Source: an uncultured Clostridia bacterium (GTDB lineage: Bacteria > Bacillota > Clostridia > Christensenellales > Pumilibacteraceae). From it: DNA of 64,000 bases. The notes beneath the pieces are model-generated. The model was given only the letters and a program-made list of their open reading frames with translations. It was not told the DNA's origin and made no database searches. The stretch is taken from NCBI GenBank assembly GCA_947589465.1, contig CANQAE010000001.1, positions 25,766 to 89,765 of the forward strand, in the 5' to 3' direction. A program made the position numbers and the translations under genes. Below are positions 17,580-26,963 of the stretch, one piece after another (the stretch's first letter is position 1; the number at the start of each line of letters is the position of its first letter).

Positions 17580-17636
17580 GACAAATGTTTATAAAAAATA
17601 ATTATGACCGAAAAAAACGGATATGCGAGTTTCGTG

Positions 17637-17665
17637 TTGACAAACCGCCAAGTTAAGTGTTAAAC
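17637..17665 (+). promoter_or_regulatory. Candidate promoter of the cardiolipin synthase gene
   Basis: TTGACA at 17637-17642, 17-base spacer, TTAAAC at 17660-17665. The -10 is weak. The 155-base leader that follows shows no clear structure or reading frame. Confidence 0.45.
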
Positions 17666-17820
17666 TTATACCGAAAAAACAGATAGATCGGCTTTTCGCT
17701 TTCGTTTTTTCGGGGATAGGCGAAGTCGAAGGCAAACGGCGCAGGTATAAGGTTAGACGCGACGTAATACGAGAAAAGGATATTTGATTTTGCGAGCGTT
17801 TGCACACACTAAGGAGGGGT

Positions 17821-19347
17821 ATGAAGTTCATCAAGAAATTGTTCAGCAGAACCGCGTTGACGCTGCTTGCGATTCTTTTGCAAGTACTTATTTACACTTA
17901 TATCTTCGGCTGGCTTGCGACGAGTTATCTGTACGTATCGTTGGCGTTTACCGTCATAGGCGTGTTCTTTGTGATAATAGTCATAAACCGCGATATGTCC
18001 GCGTCATACAAGGTCCCCTGGATAGTGGTTTTGCTCGCAATGCCCATAATGGGCGTAGTTATCTATCTGTTGTTCGGCTATCCGCGACTCAGGCGCAGTA
18101 GAAAAAAGAGGTTCGTCAAGGTCTTGGAAGAAACGAAAAAATACGGCGTGCTTTGCGATGAAACGATAGACGCTTTAAGTAGCGAGGACCCCATTGCCGC
18201 GACTCAGGCGAAATATCTTTTCAACGCCACCCATATGCCGCTTTGGCGTGGTTGCGATACCGAATATTTCGCGAGTGGCGAAGAAGCGTTCGTTCGCCTC
18301 AAAGAGCGGCTCAAAGAAGCCAAAAAGTTCATATTCATGGAATATTTCATCATTGAGGACGGCAAAATGTGGGGCGAGATCCTCGATATTCTTTTGGAGC
18401 GCCACCTTGCGGGCGTAGAGGTCAAAGTCATGTACGACGATTTCGGCTGTTCGGGCAGGATAAAACACAACTATTGCGACATTCTTACCGAAAAGGGTAT
18501 AGACTGCATTAAGTTCAACAAACTCACTCCGCTCGTGACGGCAATACACAACAACCGCGACCACCGCAAAATAACCGTCATAGACGGCGAGGTCGCTTTC
18601 ACGGGCGGCTATAACCTTTGCGACGAGTATATCAACGTAACGTCGCCGTTCGGTTATTGGAAAGATTCGGGAGTTATGCTCAAAGGCGAGGCGGTCATGA
18701 ACTTCACCCTCATGTTCTTGCGGCAGTTCGCGGTCTGGTCGGGTCAGACGATCGACTTCGACAAATATCTTTCTATCTCGCCCAATCGCCGCGAGGACGG
18801 ATACGTGTTGCCGTTCGGCGACGGTCCCGCGCCCATTTACAACGACACGGTGGGCGAGGAAGCGTATCTCAACGTTATCAATCAGGCGAAAAGATATGTG
18901 TATATCACGACCCCGTATCTCATAGTAGACTATCATATCACGAAAGCGCTCAAAGCGGCGGCAAAACGCGGAGTGGACGTCAGAATTATCACTCCCGGTA
19001 TTCCCGACAAAAAACTCGTCAACATTATGACAAAGAGCAGTTATTACGGATTAATTAAGGATGGGGTCAAGATTTACGAGTTCGTGCCGGGATTTATTCA
19101 CGCAAAATCTTTCGTCGCCGACGATTCGATCGGCATAGTGGGGACGATAAACCTCGATTATCGAAGCCTTGTTCATCATTTCGAATGTGCGGTCTGGATG
19201 TATAAGACAAAAGCCGTTTCGCAAATGAAAGTCGATTTCGACAATACGCTTTACAAATGCAGGAGCATAGACGCAAAGACGGCGCGCCTTAAATGGTATC
19301 AAAAGTTGGCGTCGTCCGTGCTTATGCTGTTTGCTCCGCTTATGTGA
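17821..19347 (+). CDS. cls: Cardiolipin synthase (phospholipase D family)
   Basis: 508 aa membrane enzyme joining two phosphatidylglycerols into cardiolipin and glycerol. Two or three hydrophobic N-terminal segments (residues 10-85) precede two HxKxxxxD catalytic motifs: HRKITVIDGEVAFTGG near residue 241 and HAKSFVADDSIGIVGT near residue 427. Length is typical of Cls. I start at ATG 17821 behind AAGGAGGGGT; the in-frame TTG at 17800 has no ribosome binding site and would include it. The damaged gene at 19368 follows after 20 bases and was probably in the same transcript. Confidence 0.93.
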   Translation: MKFIKKLFSRTALTLLAILLQVLIYTYIFGWLATSYLYVSLAFTVIGVFFVIIVINRDMSASYKVPWIVVLLAMPIMGVVIYLLFGYPRLRRSRKKRFVKVLEETKKYGVLCDETIDALSSEDPIAATQAKYLFNATHMPLWRGCDTEYFASGEEAFVRLKERLKEAKKFIFMEYFIIEDGKMWGEILDILLERHLAGVEVKVMYDDFGCSGRIKHNYCDILTEKGIDCIKFNKLTPLVTAIHNNRDHRKITVIDGEVAFTGGYNLCDEYINVTSPFGYWKDSGVMLKGEAVMNFTLMFLRQFAVWSGQTIDFDKYLSISPNRREDGYVLPFGDGPAPIYNDTVGEEAYLNVINQAKRYVYITTPYLIVDYHITKALKAAAKRGVDVRIITPGIPDKKLVNIMTKSSYYGLIKDGVKIYEFVPGFIHAKSFVADDSIGIVGTINLDYRSLVHHFECAVWMYKTKAVSQMKVDFDNTLYKCRSIDAKTARLKWYQKLASSVLMLFAPLM

Positions 19348-19367
19348 CGGAAACAAAGGAGGAACAA

Positions 19368-20127
19368 ATGAGTTTCATAGACGGGGTATTGGTTGCGATA
19401 TTTTTGTTTTTTACGGGTAGCATGGCGGGATATATCCTCGAAGTGCTGTTCCGTCGTTTCTTCACGGCAAAAAAGTGGATAAACCCCGGATTTCTTACAG
19501 GTCCGTATCTGCCTTTGTACGGGTTCGGCGTGGTGGGACTGTACGCCATTTCGCTTCTGCCGATCCATACGGGACAAGAGTGGCTCGACGCCGTGATCAT
19601 CATACTCATTATGGGACTAACAATGACGTTAATAGAATACATAGCGGGACTTATTTTCATTAAGGGCATGAAGATAAGACTGTGGGATTATTCGGACAGG
19701 TGGGGGAATATACAAGGATTGATTTGCCCGCTGTTCTCGTTCTTCTGGCTGGTCGTATCGGCGCTTTTTTACTTCGTCATAGGACAGTACCGTGATCGCC
19801 GCTGTAACTTGGTTCGTGCATCATATCGAATTCGCCTTTGTGGTGGGGATAGTCACGGGAATTTTCCTCGTTGACCTCGGACATTCGATAGGCATTACGG
19901 GGCGTATCAGAAAATTCGCCGCCGAACACAATGTTATCGTCCATTTCGAAAAACTCAAAGAAACGCTGTACGACAAGGTGACCGAGATAGGCGACAAGCA
20001 CCCCGGTTTTATGTTCCCGTTCAAACTTTTGAGCAATTTCAAGGAAGAACTCACCGCGGTCAAAGAAAAGTTTTCAAAAGAGAATTCGAGCAAGAAGAAG
20101 CAAGGTCGCGATGACAAACAGAATTAA
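19368..20127 (+). pseudogene. Frameshifted membrane protein of the putative ABC-transporter permease (CmpB-like, PF06541) family
   Basis: A good start is ATG 19368 behind AAGGAGGAAC. The first frame encodes a multi-pass membrane protein (MSFIDGVLVAIFLFFTGSMAGYILEVLF..., then ...LFYFVIGQY) but after about position 19790 turns into unlike sequence and stops at 19874. The frame one base over continues without interruption to 20127 with the expected next membrane helix (VIAAVTWFVHHIEFAFVVGI) and a basic Lys-rich tail. Dropping one base in the TACCGTG stretch at 19788-19794 restores one protein of about 252 aa. So this is a single-base insertion, or a sequencing error, in one gene. It follows cls by 20 bases. 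Confidence 0.7.
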
Positions 20128-20134
20128 GCGGATA

Positions 20135-20250
20135 GATTTTTGTGCGAATAAATGCGAGATAGGAGAGAGATATAATTTTGTGAAAGTAAAAGCGGAATAA
20201 GGGAGAGATATAATTTTTGTAAGAATAAATAGGAATAAGCGAACGACATA
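20135..20250 (+). repeat. Three degenerate 38-40 bp tandem repeats
   Basis: Units 20135-20174, 20175-20212 and 20213-20250. Each begins ATTTTTGT or similar, carries a GAATAA stretch and ends GAGATATA or CGACATA. Two of the junctions create TATAAT. They lie just after the frameshifted gene and before a shared terminator. No coding content. Confidence 0.6.
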
Positions 20251-20263
20251 TTTTTAAGGTATG

Positions 20264-20293
20264 AAAAAAGCGGCGGATGTTCTCCGTCGCTTT
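20264..20293. terminator. Bidirectional terminator between the frameshifted gene and mscL
   Basis: AAAGCGGCGGA (20267-20277) pairs with TCCGTCGCTTT (20283-20293) over 11 positions, with a T-run on the minus strand. It mainly serves mscL. Confidence 0.75.
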
Positions 20294-20310
20294 CGAATTT
20301 CATTTGGCAG

Positions 20311-20886
20311 TTACTTTTGATTTTTCAAAAGATCTCTTATGTCTTTGAGCAAAGCCTCTGTGGTATTGGCTGCCGCTTCCGCCGCCTTTGCTTCTTCTTC
20401 GGCTTTCTTTTGGGCTACGCGTTCGCTGTCGATCTTTGCGATTTCTTCCTTGGTCTTGCCCTCTTTGATCATCTTCTTGTACTCATCCTTGGTGATCGTT
20501 TCGCCGTACTTGTTTTTGCCGATTCCTTTCAATTGCATTATCGCTTTGATGATAAGGAAAAGTACGAGCGCGATAAGTATAAAGTTGATTATCGCGGTGA
20601 TAAACGCACCCCAGTCGATATAAATCGAATTCGCAAGGTCGATGACGTTCGTCGGGTTGCCCGCTTCGTCAAGCACGAATTGCTTGTCGAGGAACGTAAA
20701 TATCTCGTTAAGACCTTCGCCACCGGTGAGTTGCAGCAACACCCAGTTGATAATGGGCATCAAAATGTTGTTCGTGAGCGCAGTGATTATGGCGCTGAAC
20801 GCCCCGCCTATAATGACGCCTATTGCAAGGTCCATCACGTTTCCGCGGGAAATGAATTCTTTGAATTCACTGAAAAACTTCTTCAT
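20311..20886 (-). CDS. mscL: Large-conductance mechanosensitive channel MscL
   Basis: 191 aa. Forms a homopentameric pore that opens on hypo-osmotic shock. The N-terminal amphipathic FFSEFKEFISRGNVMDLAIG and first membrane helix (VIIGGAFSAIITAL) are conserved; the second helix is FITAIINFILIALVLFLII. Longer than the usual 120-150 aa because of a C-terminal Lys/Glu/Ala-rich helix of about 60 residues, likely an extended cytoplasmic coiled-coil bundle. Start ATG 20886 with AGGAGAAATC. Single gene with its own terminator. Confidence 0.95.
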   Translation of the reverse strand: MKKFFSEFKEFISRGNVMDLAIGVIIGGAFSAIITALTNNILMPIINWVLLQLTGGEGLNEIFTFLDKQFVLDEAGNPTNVIDLANSIYIDWGAFITAIINFILIALVLFLIIKAIMQLKGIGKNKYGETITKDEYKKMIKEGKTKEEIAKIDSERVAQKKAEEEAKAAEAAANTTEALLKDIRDLLKNQK

Positions 20887-21022
20887 ATGATTTCTCCTCT
20901 TATTTTTATGCTTGAATTATAACACCTTAATATAAAAAAGTAAACCGAAAAAAGGGGTGTGGTCAATAATTAATCGAAAAATTGCGTCGGTGAGAAAAAG
21001 GACAACACGGACACTTGCATTT

Positions 21023-21064
21023 GTACTTCGCTTCGCTCCGTGCCGCTCACCATGTTCGCTCGGC
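21023..21064 (+). repeat. Member of the GC-rich dispersed repeat family
   Basis: The stretch beginning TACTTCGCTTCGCTCCGTG and ending TTCGCTCGGC closely resembles the elements inserted in the tRNA-Thr copies at 57467, 57549 and 57917 (TACTCCGCTACGCTCCGTGG...). Here it stands in the non-coding region upstream of the ribosomal operon. Confidence 0.5.
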
Positions 21065-21134
21065 AAAAGGGAAAGAGGAGCGGCAAGCGAAAGGACGAGC
21101 CTGCAAAAGCAAGGTGCGTGTATTGCGGAGGGGG

Positions 21135-21235
21135 AAAGCACGTTTTGTCGGTGAAGAACACGTTTTTTCGGGGCGGAGAACGCGTTTGGGCGTGGTGGGA
21201 AGCACGTTTTGAGGCGGAAAAACAACTTTTTGTCG
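21135..21235 (+). repeat. Decayed short tandem repeats, about 19-23 bp
   Basis: The core AAGCACGTTTTG / AGAACACGTTTTTT / AGAACGCGTTTGG / AAGCACGTTTTG returns four times with G-rich spacers. The 400 bases from 20887 to 21286 otherwise hold no credible gene. Confidence 0.45.
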
Positions 21236-21286
21236 ATATCGACGGCAAAAAAATTAAAAATTTTCTAAAAAAGTACTGTAAAATCA

Positions 21287-21315
21287 TTGACAATGTTTGA
21301 CAAAAGCATTATAAT
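21287..21315 (+). promoter_or_regulatory. Strong promoter of the S10-spc-alpha operon
   Basis: Perfect TTGACA at 21287-21292, 17-base spacer, perfect TATAAT at 21310-21315. The best promoter in the window, as expected for ribosomal proteins. Confidence 0.9.
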
Positions 21316-21321
21316 AGGTAG

Positions 21322-21532
21322 GCTGTGCATTATGCGCAGTATGCTCGCCACGGGTTGATGTCGGAGGTTACCGCAATAAAAATTAGCATTATTGCGGAGA
21401 ACTCAGGCGGACAAGTGCGGCAAAAGCCGTGCGGACTTCGAAGCGTCGAGAGAGAGCCGAAAGGCTCATATAAAAAGGCGAGTTTGACACACACGACGGA
21501 GTTGTTCGAAGTCGATTGCTATGGAGGTTAAA
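21322..21532 (+). promoter_or_regulatory. Structured 5' leader of the S10 operon
   Basis: About 210 bases between promoter and rpsJ with three clear hairpins: CCGCAATAA/TTATTGCGG (21371-21397), CGGC-AAAA-GCCG (21418-21429) and GAGCC-GAAA-GGCTC (21454-21467). A leader of this kind is where L4-type autoregulation acts in other bacteria; whether it does so here is inference. Confidence 0.55.
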
Positions 21533-21841
21533 ATGGCAAGTCAGAAAATCAGAATCAAGCTTAAGGCTTATGATCACGACCTGATCGATCAGAGCGCGGC
21601 TCGCATAGTCGAGACAGCCAAAAAGACAGGTATCAAGGTAAGCGGACCCATTCCGCTGCCCACAGACAGGGAAGTAGTTACAATACTTCGCGCGGTCCAT
21701 AAAGATAAGGATTCGCGCGAGCAGTTTGAGTTGAGAACTCACAAAAGACTTATCGATATTTACAGTCCTTCGGCAAAGACGGTTGACTCGTTGATGAAGT
21801 TGGATTTACCCGCCGGCGTAGATATCCAGATAAAGTTATAA
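21533..21841 (+). CDS. rpsJ: Ribosomal protein S10
   Basis: 102 aa protein of the small-subunit head, also a NusB partner in antitermination. Conserved [12 protein letters not shown] start, [10 protein letters not shown] and THKRLIDI are present. The ATG at 21533 is chosen because the in-frame ATG at 21521 overlaps the GGAGG ribosome binding site. First gene of the S10 operon. Confidence 0.97.
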   Translation: MASQKIRIKLKAYDHDLIDQSAARIVETAKKTGIKVSGPIPLPTDREVVTILRAVHKDKDSREQFELRTHKRLIDIYSPSAKTVDSLMKLDLPAGVDIQIKL

Positions 21842-21860
21842 GGCATCGGAGGGAACAGAT

Positions 21861-22493
21861 ATGGAAAAAGCGATATTGGGCAAAAAACTCGGTATGATGC
21901 AAGTATTTGACGAAACGGGTTTGGCGGTACCTGCGACGGTAGTTCAGGCAGGTCCCCTCGTAGTAATGGGAATAAAGGTCAAAGGCAAGGACACGCACGA
22001 CGCGGTGGTTTGCGGCTTCGAGGACATCGAGGAGCGTAAACTTACGAAACCGGTAGCGGGACAGATGAAGAAGGTCGGCGTTGGCTTCAAGCGATATGTG
22101 AGAGAATTCAGGTTTGACGACTGCGGCAAATACAAAGTAGGCGACGAAATCAAATGCGACATCTTCTCGAACGGCGACATGGTAGACGTTATCGGCGTTA
22201 CGAAAGGTCGCGGTTTCGCAGGCGCGATCAAAAGGTGGAATCAACATCGTTTGAAGATGACTCACGGTACAGGCCCCGTTCATCGCGAACGCGGATCCAC
22301 GGGTGCGAACAGCACTCCCAGCAAGGTCATCAAGGGCTTGCATATGGCGGGTCATTACGGTAACGAAAGAGTCACGATTAAGAACCTTAAAATAATAAAG
22401 GTAGATACGGAACGCAACGTACTTCTCATAAAGGGTGCGATTCCGGGCCCCAAGGGCGGATTGGTTACGGTTAAAGAAGCCGTTAAACATTAG
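21861..22493 (+). CDS. rplC: Ribosomal protein L3
   Basis: 210 aa, binds the 3' end of 23S rRNA and reaches toward the peptidyl-transferase centre. Seen: KAILGKKLGMMQVFDE at the start, VTKGRGFAGAIKRW, and the long loop with STGANSTPSKVIKG. Standard place after rpsJ with a GGAGG site. Confidence 0.97.
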   Translation: MEKAILGKKLGMMQVFDETGLAVPATVVQAGPLVVMGIKVKGKDTHDAVVCGFEDIEERKLTKPVAGQMKKVGVGFKRYVREFRFDDCGKYKVGDEIKCDIFSNGDMVDVIGVTKGRGFAGAIKRWNQHRLKMTHGTGPVHRERGSTGANSTPSKVIKGLHMAGHYGNERVTIKNLKIIKVDTERNVLLIKGAIPGPKGGLVTVKEAVKH

Positions 22494-22502
22494 GAGGAAG
22501 GT

Positions 22503-23126
22503 ATGCCAAGCATCAAAGTTTTCAATCAAACAGGCGCGCAGACCGGAGAGATGGAACTCGACGAAAGCGTATTCGGCGCAGAGTATAATGAGTCGCTCAT
22601 TCATCAGGTCGTGGTAGCGCAGGCAAACAACGCAAGACAAGGCACCAAATGTACGCTTACCAGAACCGAAGTGAGAGGCGGCGGCCGCAAACCGTGGCGA
22701 CAGAAAGATACGGGTCATGCCCGTCAAGGCTCCATAAGGGCTCCGCAATGGGTAAAGGGCGGCGTGGTATTCGCACCGAAGCCGAGAGATTTCTCGCAAA
22801 AGGTCAATGTCAGAGCAAGGCGTCTTGCGCTCAAAAGCGCACTCAGCGCAAAACTCGGCGACGGCAATATGATAGCGGTGGACAAGTTCGACGTTACGGG
22901 CAAGACGAAGGAAGCGGCTGCTATACTCAAAGCGCTCGACATACGCAACAGAGTTCTCATCGTGGTCGACGGCGACAACAGTTTGCTTTTGAGGGCAATG
23001 CACAACATTCCGTATGTCAGCGTGCTTCCCGCAGAGCAGATTAACGTAAGAGATCTCGTCAACAACGCAAAATGCATTTTGACGGTGCCCGCAATAAGAA
23101 AAATCGAGGAGGCATATAAAGAATGA
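22503..23126 (+). CDS. rplD: Ribosomal protein L4
   Basis: 207 aa. Its long loop ([21 protein letters not shown], the [11 protein letters not shown] region) lines the exit tunnel. L4 represses the S10 operon in E. coli; the structured leader at 21322 is a possible target. Its stop overlaps rplW by 4 bases (ATGA). Confidence 0.97.
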   Translation: MPSIKVFNQTGAQTGEMELDESVFGAEYNESLIHQVVVAQANNARQGTKCTLTRTEVRGGGRKPWRQKDTGHARQGSIRAPQWVKGGVVFAPKPRDFSQKVNVRARRLALKSALSAKLGDGNMIAVDKFDVTGKTKEAAAILKALDIRNRVLIVVDGDNSLLLRAMHNIPYVSVLPAEQINVRDLVNNAKCILTVPAIRKIEEAYKE

Positions 23127-23413
23127 ACGTTTATGACGTTATAAAGAGGCCGATCACTTCCGAAAAAAGTTATTCGGGCATAAGAATGAAGAAATACGGA
23201 TTCGAAGTGGACATAAACGCCACCAAGACGGAAATAAAGCGTGCCGTCGAGGAAATTTTCAAGGTGAAAGTGGCGAAGGTCAACACCGTAAATATCAAAG
23301 GAAAACTCAAAAGACAGGGACGTACGCAAGGTTATACTTCGGACATAAAGAAAGCCTACGTTCAACTTACGGCAGACAGTAAGGCAATCGAATTCTTTGA
23401 GAGTTTAGGTTAA
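23123..23413 (+). CDS. rplW: Ribosomal protein L23
   Basis: 96 aa, sits at the tunnel exit and is the docking site for trigger factor and SRP. Seen: [13 protein letters not shown] and the conserved [20 protein letters not shown]. Translationally coupled to rplD. Confidence 0.96.
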   Translation: MNVYDVIKRPITSEKSYSGIRMKKYGFEVDINATKTEIKRAVEEIFKVKVAKVNTVNIKGKLKRQGRTQGYTSDIKKAYVQLTADSKAIEFFESLG

Positions 23414-23426
23414 TTGGGAGGACAAT

Positions 23427-24254
23427 ATGGGTATAAAAAGATTTAAGCCGATTACTCCGGGCACAAGGTTCAAGACGGTAAGTTCGTTCAGCGAAGTTAC
23501 CACCGAGACCCCCGAAAAATCGCTTCTCAAAAGTATAAACCGCAAGGGCGGACGTAACAGTTACGGCAGAATAACCGTTCGTCATATCGGCGGAGGAAAT
23601 CGCCGCAAGTTGCGTATCATCGACTTCAAGCGCGACAAGGACAACGTTCCCGCAAAGGTCGCTACCATAGAGTACGATCCCAACCGCACGTCGTATATAG
23701 CGTTGCTTCACTACGCGGACGGAGAAAAGAGATACATTCTCGCTCCTTTGGGACTTCAAGTCGGCGACGTGGTAATATCGGGTACAGATTGCGACATTAA
23801 AACGGGCAATGCGTTGCCGCTCGCATCCATTCCCGTAGGTACGCTCGTACACAATATCGAAATGCAGCCCGGTTGCGGTGGCAAGATGGTCAAGACTGCG
23901 GGCGCGGCGGCGCAACTTATGGCAAAGGAAGGCAAGTATGCCACCCTCAGACTTCCGAGCGGCGAGATGAGAATGATACTTCTCACTTGCAAGGCTACGA
24001 TAGGTCAGGTCGGCAATCTCGATCACGAACTTGTTTCGCTCGGCAAGGCGGGCAGAAAACGCCACATGGGTATCAAACCTACCGTCCGCGGTGTGGTTAT
24101 GAACCCCTGCGATCACCCCCACGGCGGTGGCGAAGGCAAATCTCCCATCGGTCGTCCGGGTCCCGTTACTCCTTGGGGTAAGCCGGCTCTCGGTTACAAG
24201 ACGAGGAACAAGCACAAGAACAGCAACAAGTTTATTGTTAAACGCATAAATTAG
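23427..24254 (+). CDS. rplB: Ribosomal protein L2
   Basis: 275 aa core protein needed for subunit association and peptidyl transfer. The signature [14 protein letters not shown] (usual form [13 protein letters not shown]) near residue 226 includes the conserved histidine. Full length, standard position between rplW and rpsS. Confidence 0.97.
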   Translation: MGIKRFKPITPGTRFKTVSSFSEVTTETPEKSLLKSINRKGGRNSYGRITVRHIGGGNRRKLRIIDFKRDKDNVPAKVATIEYDPNRTSYIALLHYADGEKRYILAPLGLQVGDVVISGTDCDIKTGNALPLASIPVGTLVHNIEMQPGCGGKMVKTAGAAAQLMAKEGKYATLRLPSGEMRMILLTCKATIGQVGNLDHELVSLGKAGRKRHMGIKPTVRGVVMNPCDHPHGGGEGKSPIGRPGPVTPWGKPALGYKTRNKHKNSNKFIVKRIN

Positions 24255-24265
24255 CGAGGTAAATT

Positions 24266-24544
24266 ATGAGTAGAAGTTTGAAAAAAGGTCCTTATGTAGA
24301 GGAAAGATTATTTAAGAGAGTTTGCGCTCAGATGGAAACGACAGACAAAAAGGTTATCAAAACCTGGTCGAGAAGTTCTACTATTTACCCCGAATTTATC
24401 GGGCAGACGATAGCGGTACACGATGGACGCAAGCACGTCCCCGTATATTGCACCGAAGAAATGGTAGGTCATAAACTCGGCGAATTTGCTCCCACACGCA
24501 CATTTAAGGGACACGCCGGCGAAAAGACGACCAAGGCTAAATAA
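24266..24544 (+). CDS. rpsS: Ribosomal protein S19
   Basis: 92 aa, head of the small subunit with S13. Conserved [12 protein letters not shown] start, [21 protein letters not shown] and [15 protein letters not shown] are visible. Confidence 0.97.
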   Translation: MSRSLKKGPYVEERLFKRVCAQMETTDKKVIKTWSRSSTIYPEFIGQTIAVHDGRKHVPVYCTEEMVGHKLGEFAPTRTFKGHAGEKTTKAK

Positions 24545-24555
24545 GGAGAACGGCA

Positions 24556-24978
24556 ATGGCTAATATCGAAAACGAAATGGAATCGAAAAGCAGAACCAAA
24601 ATCAAAAAAGAAAGAAATTCCACCAAGCGAGAAACTCGTCCGTTTGCACGCGCAAGATATGTTAGAATATCGCCGAGCAAAGTTAGAGTCGTGCTTGACG
24701 TCGTAAGAGGCAAGTCCGTCAACGAAGCGATAGCAATGTTGGAAGCAATACCCAACGCTTCGGCGGAAGTCGTTCGCAAACTTATTTTGTCGGCGACCGC
24801 AAATGCCGCAGACAAGCAAAATCTGTCGCGCTCCGACTTGTATGTTGCTGAGATATATGCGGACGGGGGTCCCATTTTGAAAAGAATGAACCCCGTATCC
24901 AAAGGTAGGGCTCACAGCATAAACAAGCGCACCAGCCATATTACGGTAGTGCTCGACACGATAAAGGAGGATAGATAA
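24556..24978 (+). CDS. rplV: Ribosomal protein L22
   Basis: 140 aa. The hairpin that lines the exit tunnel is in [19 protein letters not shown]. The N-terminus has about 25 extra charged residues ([20 protein letters not shown]) before the conserved [12 protein letters not shown], so it is longer than the usual 110-115 aa; a shorter start is not supported by a ribosome binding site. Confidence 0.95.
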   Translation: MANIENEMESKSRTKIKKERNSTKRETRPFARARYVRISPSKVRVVLDVVRGKSVNEAIAMLEAIPNASAEVVRKLILSATANAADKQNLSRSDLYVAEIYADGGPILKRMNPVSKGRAHSINKRTSHITVVLDTIKEDR

Positions 24979-24980
24979 CA

Positions 24981-25640
24981 ATGGGTCAAAAAGTTAATCC
25001 CCACGGACTGAGAGTAGGCGTAATAAAAGGTTGGGACGCTCAGTGGTATGCAAACAAGAAAGAATTTTCGAATTTCCTTGTCGAAGATCACAAGATTCGC
25101 GAATTCATAAAGAATAAGTATTATACTTACGGAATTTCCAAGACCACTATCGAAAGGGCTCAGGGAAAGGTAGTCATCAACATCTTCACTTCCAAACCGG
25201 GTATGCTTATCGGCATCAAGGGCGCGGGAGTAGAGCAACTCAAAAAGGAACTCACGAAGGTAGTTGCCGCAGGCAGAGTTATTCACATCAACATTATCGA
25301 GGTGAAACGCCCCGATATGGACGCTCAACTCGTTGCCGAGGGCATAGCCGCTCAACTTGAAAAGCGCGCGTCGTTCCGTCGCAGCATGAAGCAGGCAATG
25401 GGCAGAGTTATGCGCAGCGGCGCCAAGGGAGTCAAAATAATGGTTTCGGGCAGATTGGACGGAGCCGAGATCGCACGTAGCGAAAGTTATCACGACGGCT
25501 CGATCCCGCTTCAAACACTTCGTGCCGATATCGATTATGCCAAGGCTGAGGCAAACACCACGTTCGGCAAGATAGGTATCAAGGTATGGGTTTACAAAGG
25601 AGAGGTCATTCCTCAACTTAAAGAAGGAGGACAACACTAA
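24981..25640 (+). CDS. rpsC: Ribosomal protein S3
   Basis: 219 aa with a KH domain ([18 protein letters not shown]) and the C-terminal domain of the mRNA entry tunnel. Starts 2 bases after rplV; its stop overlaps rplP by 1 base. Confidence 0.97.
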   Translation: MGQKVNPHGLRVGVIKGWDAQWYANKKEFSNFLVEDHKIREFIKNKYYTYGISKTTIERAQGKVVINIFTSKPGMLIGIKGAGVEQLKKELTKVVAAGRVIHINIIEVKRPDMDAQLVAEGIAAQLEKRASFRRSMKQAMGRVMRSGAKGVKIMVSGRLDGAEIARSESYHDGSIPLQTLRADIDYAKAEANTTFGKIGIKVWVYKGEVIPQLKEGGQH

Positions 25641-26098
25641 TGTTATTGCCTAAAAGAGTAAAAAGACGTCGAGTACATCGCGGAAGAATGAAGGGCAAGG
25701 CAAACAAGGGCAACATTATCGCATACGGAGATTACGGTCTTGTTGCGCTCGAACCCGGTTGGATAAAATCCAATCAAATAGAAGCGGCCCGTATCGCAAT
25801 GACAAGATATATAAAGCGTGGCGGACAGGTATGGATAGACATATTCCCCCACAAGCCGGTTACGAAAAAACCCGCCGAGACCCGTATGGGTTCAGGAAAG
25901 GGCGCTCCCGAATTTTGGGTAGCGGTAGTTAAGCCGGGCAGGGTATTGTTCGAAATGGCGGGCGTACCCGAAGAGACAGCAAAAGAGGCATTGAGACTTG
26001 CCGCGCACAAACTTCCGATCAAGTGCAAGTTCGCACGCAAGGAAGAACTCGTGAGCGCAGACGCCGATGCCGTTACCGAAAAGGAGGTTGACGCATAA
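25640..26098 (+). CDS. rplP: Ribosomal protein L16
   Basis: 152 aa, close to the A-site tRNA. Starts [41 protein letters not shown] is conserved. Slightly longer than usual owing to an acidic C-terminal tail. Overlaps both neighbours by 1 base. Confidence 0.97.
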   Translation: MLLPKRVKRRRVHRGRMKGKANKGNIIAYGDYGLVALEPGWIKSNQIEAARIAMTRYIKRGGQVWIDIFPHKPVTKKPAETRMGSGKGAPEFWVAVVKPGRVLFEMAGVPEETAKEALRLAAHKLPIKCKFARKEELVSADADAVTEKEVDA

Positions 26099-26295
26099 TG
26101 AAAGTTACTTTCAGAGACTTGCAGGACAATGAACTTGCGGCGAAACTCGCAGAACTTAAACAGGAATTGTTCAATTTGCGTTTCAACCACGCAACAGGAC
26201 AACTGGCAAACCCCATGCAACTCAAAAGATGCAAGAGGGACATAGCCAGAGTAAAGACCGTTATTCGCGAGCGCGAACTTGCGAAGAAGGCGTAA
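26098..26295 (+). CDS. rpmC: Ribosomal protein L29
   Basis: 65 aa two-helix protein near the tunnel exit ([42 protein letters not shown]). Overlaps rplP by 1 base. Confidence 0.95.
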   Translation: MKVTFRDLQDNELAAKLAELKQELFNLRFNHATGQLANPMQLKRCKRDIARVKTVIRERELAKKA

Positions 26296-26306
26296 TGGAG
26301 GGCATT

Positions 26307-26573
26307 ATGGCAGATCCGGTAGTAAGAAATAATCGAAAAGTCAGGGTAGGCATAGTCGTTAGCGACAAGATGGACAAGACGATCGTCGTTGCAGTTCGCG
26401 ACAAGACGAAGCACCCCCTGTATAAAAAGACGATAAACACGACTACGAAATTCAAGGCGCACGACGAAAACAACGAAGCGGGCATTGGCGACATAGTCGA
26501 GATAGTAGAAACAAGACCGTTGTCCAAGGACAAATGTTTTAGGCTCAACCGTATTGTCGAAAAGGCTAAATAA
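26307..26573 (+). CDS. rpsQ: Ribosomal protein S17
   Basis: 88 aa OB-fold primary 16S rRNA binder. [16 protein letters not shown] and [13 protein letters not shown] are conserved. I use ATG 26307; the ATG at 26295 overlaps the rpmC stop and lies on the ribosome binding site GGAGG for the later start. Confidence 0.95.
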   Translation: MADPVVRNNRKVRVGIVVSDKMDKTIVVAVRDKTKHPLYKKTINTTTKFKAHDENNEAGIGDIVEIVETRPLSKDKCFRLNRIVEKAK

Positions 26574-26584
26574 GGAGAACGCAT

Positions 26585-26953
26585 ATGATACAACCACAGA
26601 CATATTTGAAAGTAGCCGACAACAGCGGCGCCAAAGAAATCATGTGTATACGAGTACTCGGCGGCTCCTTCCGTCGTTCGGGCAATATCGGCGATGTGAT
26701 AATCGCTTCGGTCAAGAGCGCGACTCCCGGCGGTACCGTCAAGAAGGGCGACGTCGTAAGAGCGGTCATCGTTCGCAGCCACAAGGGCGTGAACAGACCC
26801 GACGGCAGCCACATTCGTTTCGACGACAACGCGGCGGTCATAATAGACAACCAGAAGCAACCGAGGGGCACGCGTATATTCGGGCCCATAGCGAGAGAAC
26901 TCAGGGACAAGGATTATATGAAGATCATTTCCTTGGCGCCCGAAGTTATATAG
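26585..26953 (+). CDS. rplN: Ribosomal protein L14
   Basis: 122 aa, standard length. [18 protein letters not shown] and [21 protein letters not shown] are near-invariant. Forms part of the subunit interface and the RsfS binding site. Confidence 0.98.
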   Translation: MIQPQTYLKVADNSGAKEIMCIRVLGGSFRRSGNIGDVIIASVKSATPGGTVKKGDVVRAVIVRSHKGVNRPDGSHIRFDDNAAVIIDNQKQPRGTRIFGPIARELRDKDYMKIISLAPEVI

Positions 26954-26963
26954 GAGGGAAGGT

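Noticed and set aside
17101..17600. T-box riboswitch ahead of cysS
   Set aside because: cysS is second in its unit, 9 bases after the MarR-like gene, and no T-box sequence (AGGGTGGNACCGCG) is present.
19781..19800. Programmed ribosomal frameshift
   Set aside because: No slippery heptamer, stop-codon pause site or downstream pseudoknot is visible; a simple one-base indel explains the data better.
20917..21300. Coding genes of 60-107 residues in the region before the S10 promoter
   Set aside because: Several overlapping frames on both strands, all Arg/Lys- or Phe-rich, with no ribosome binding sites; the sequence is better explained by repeats.
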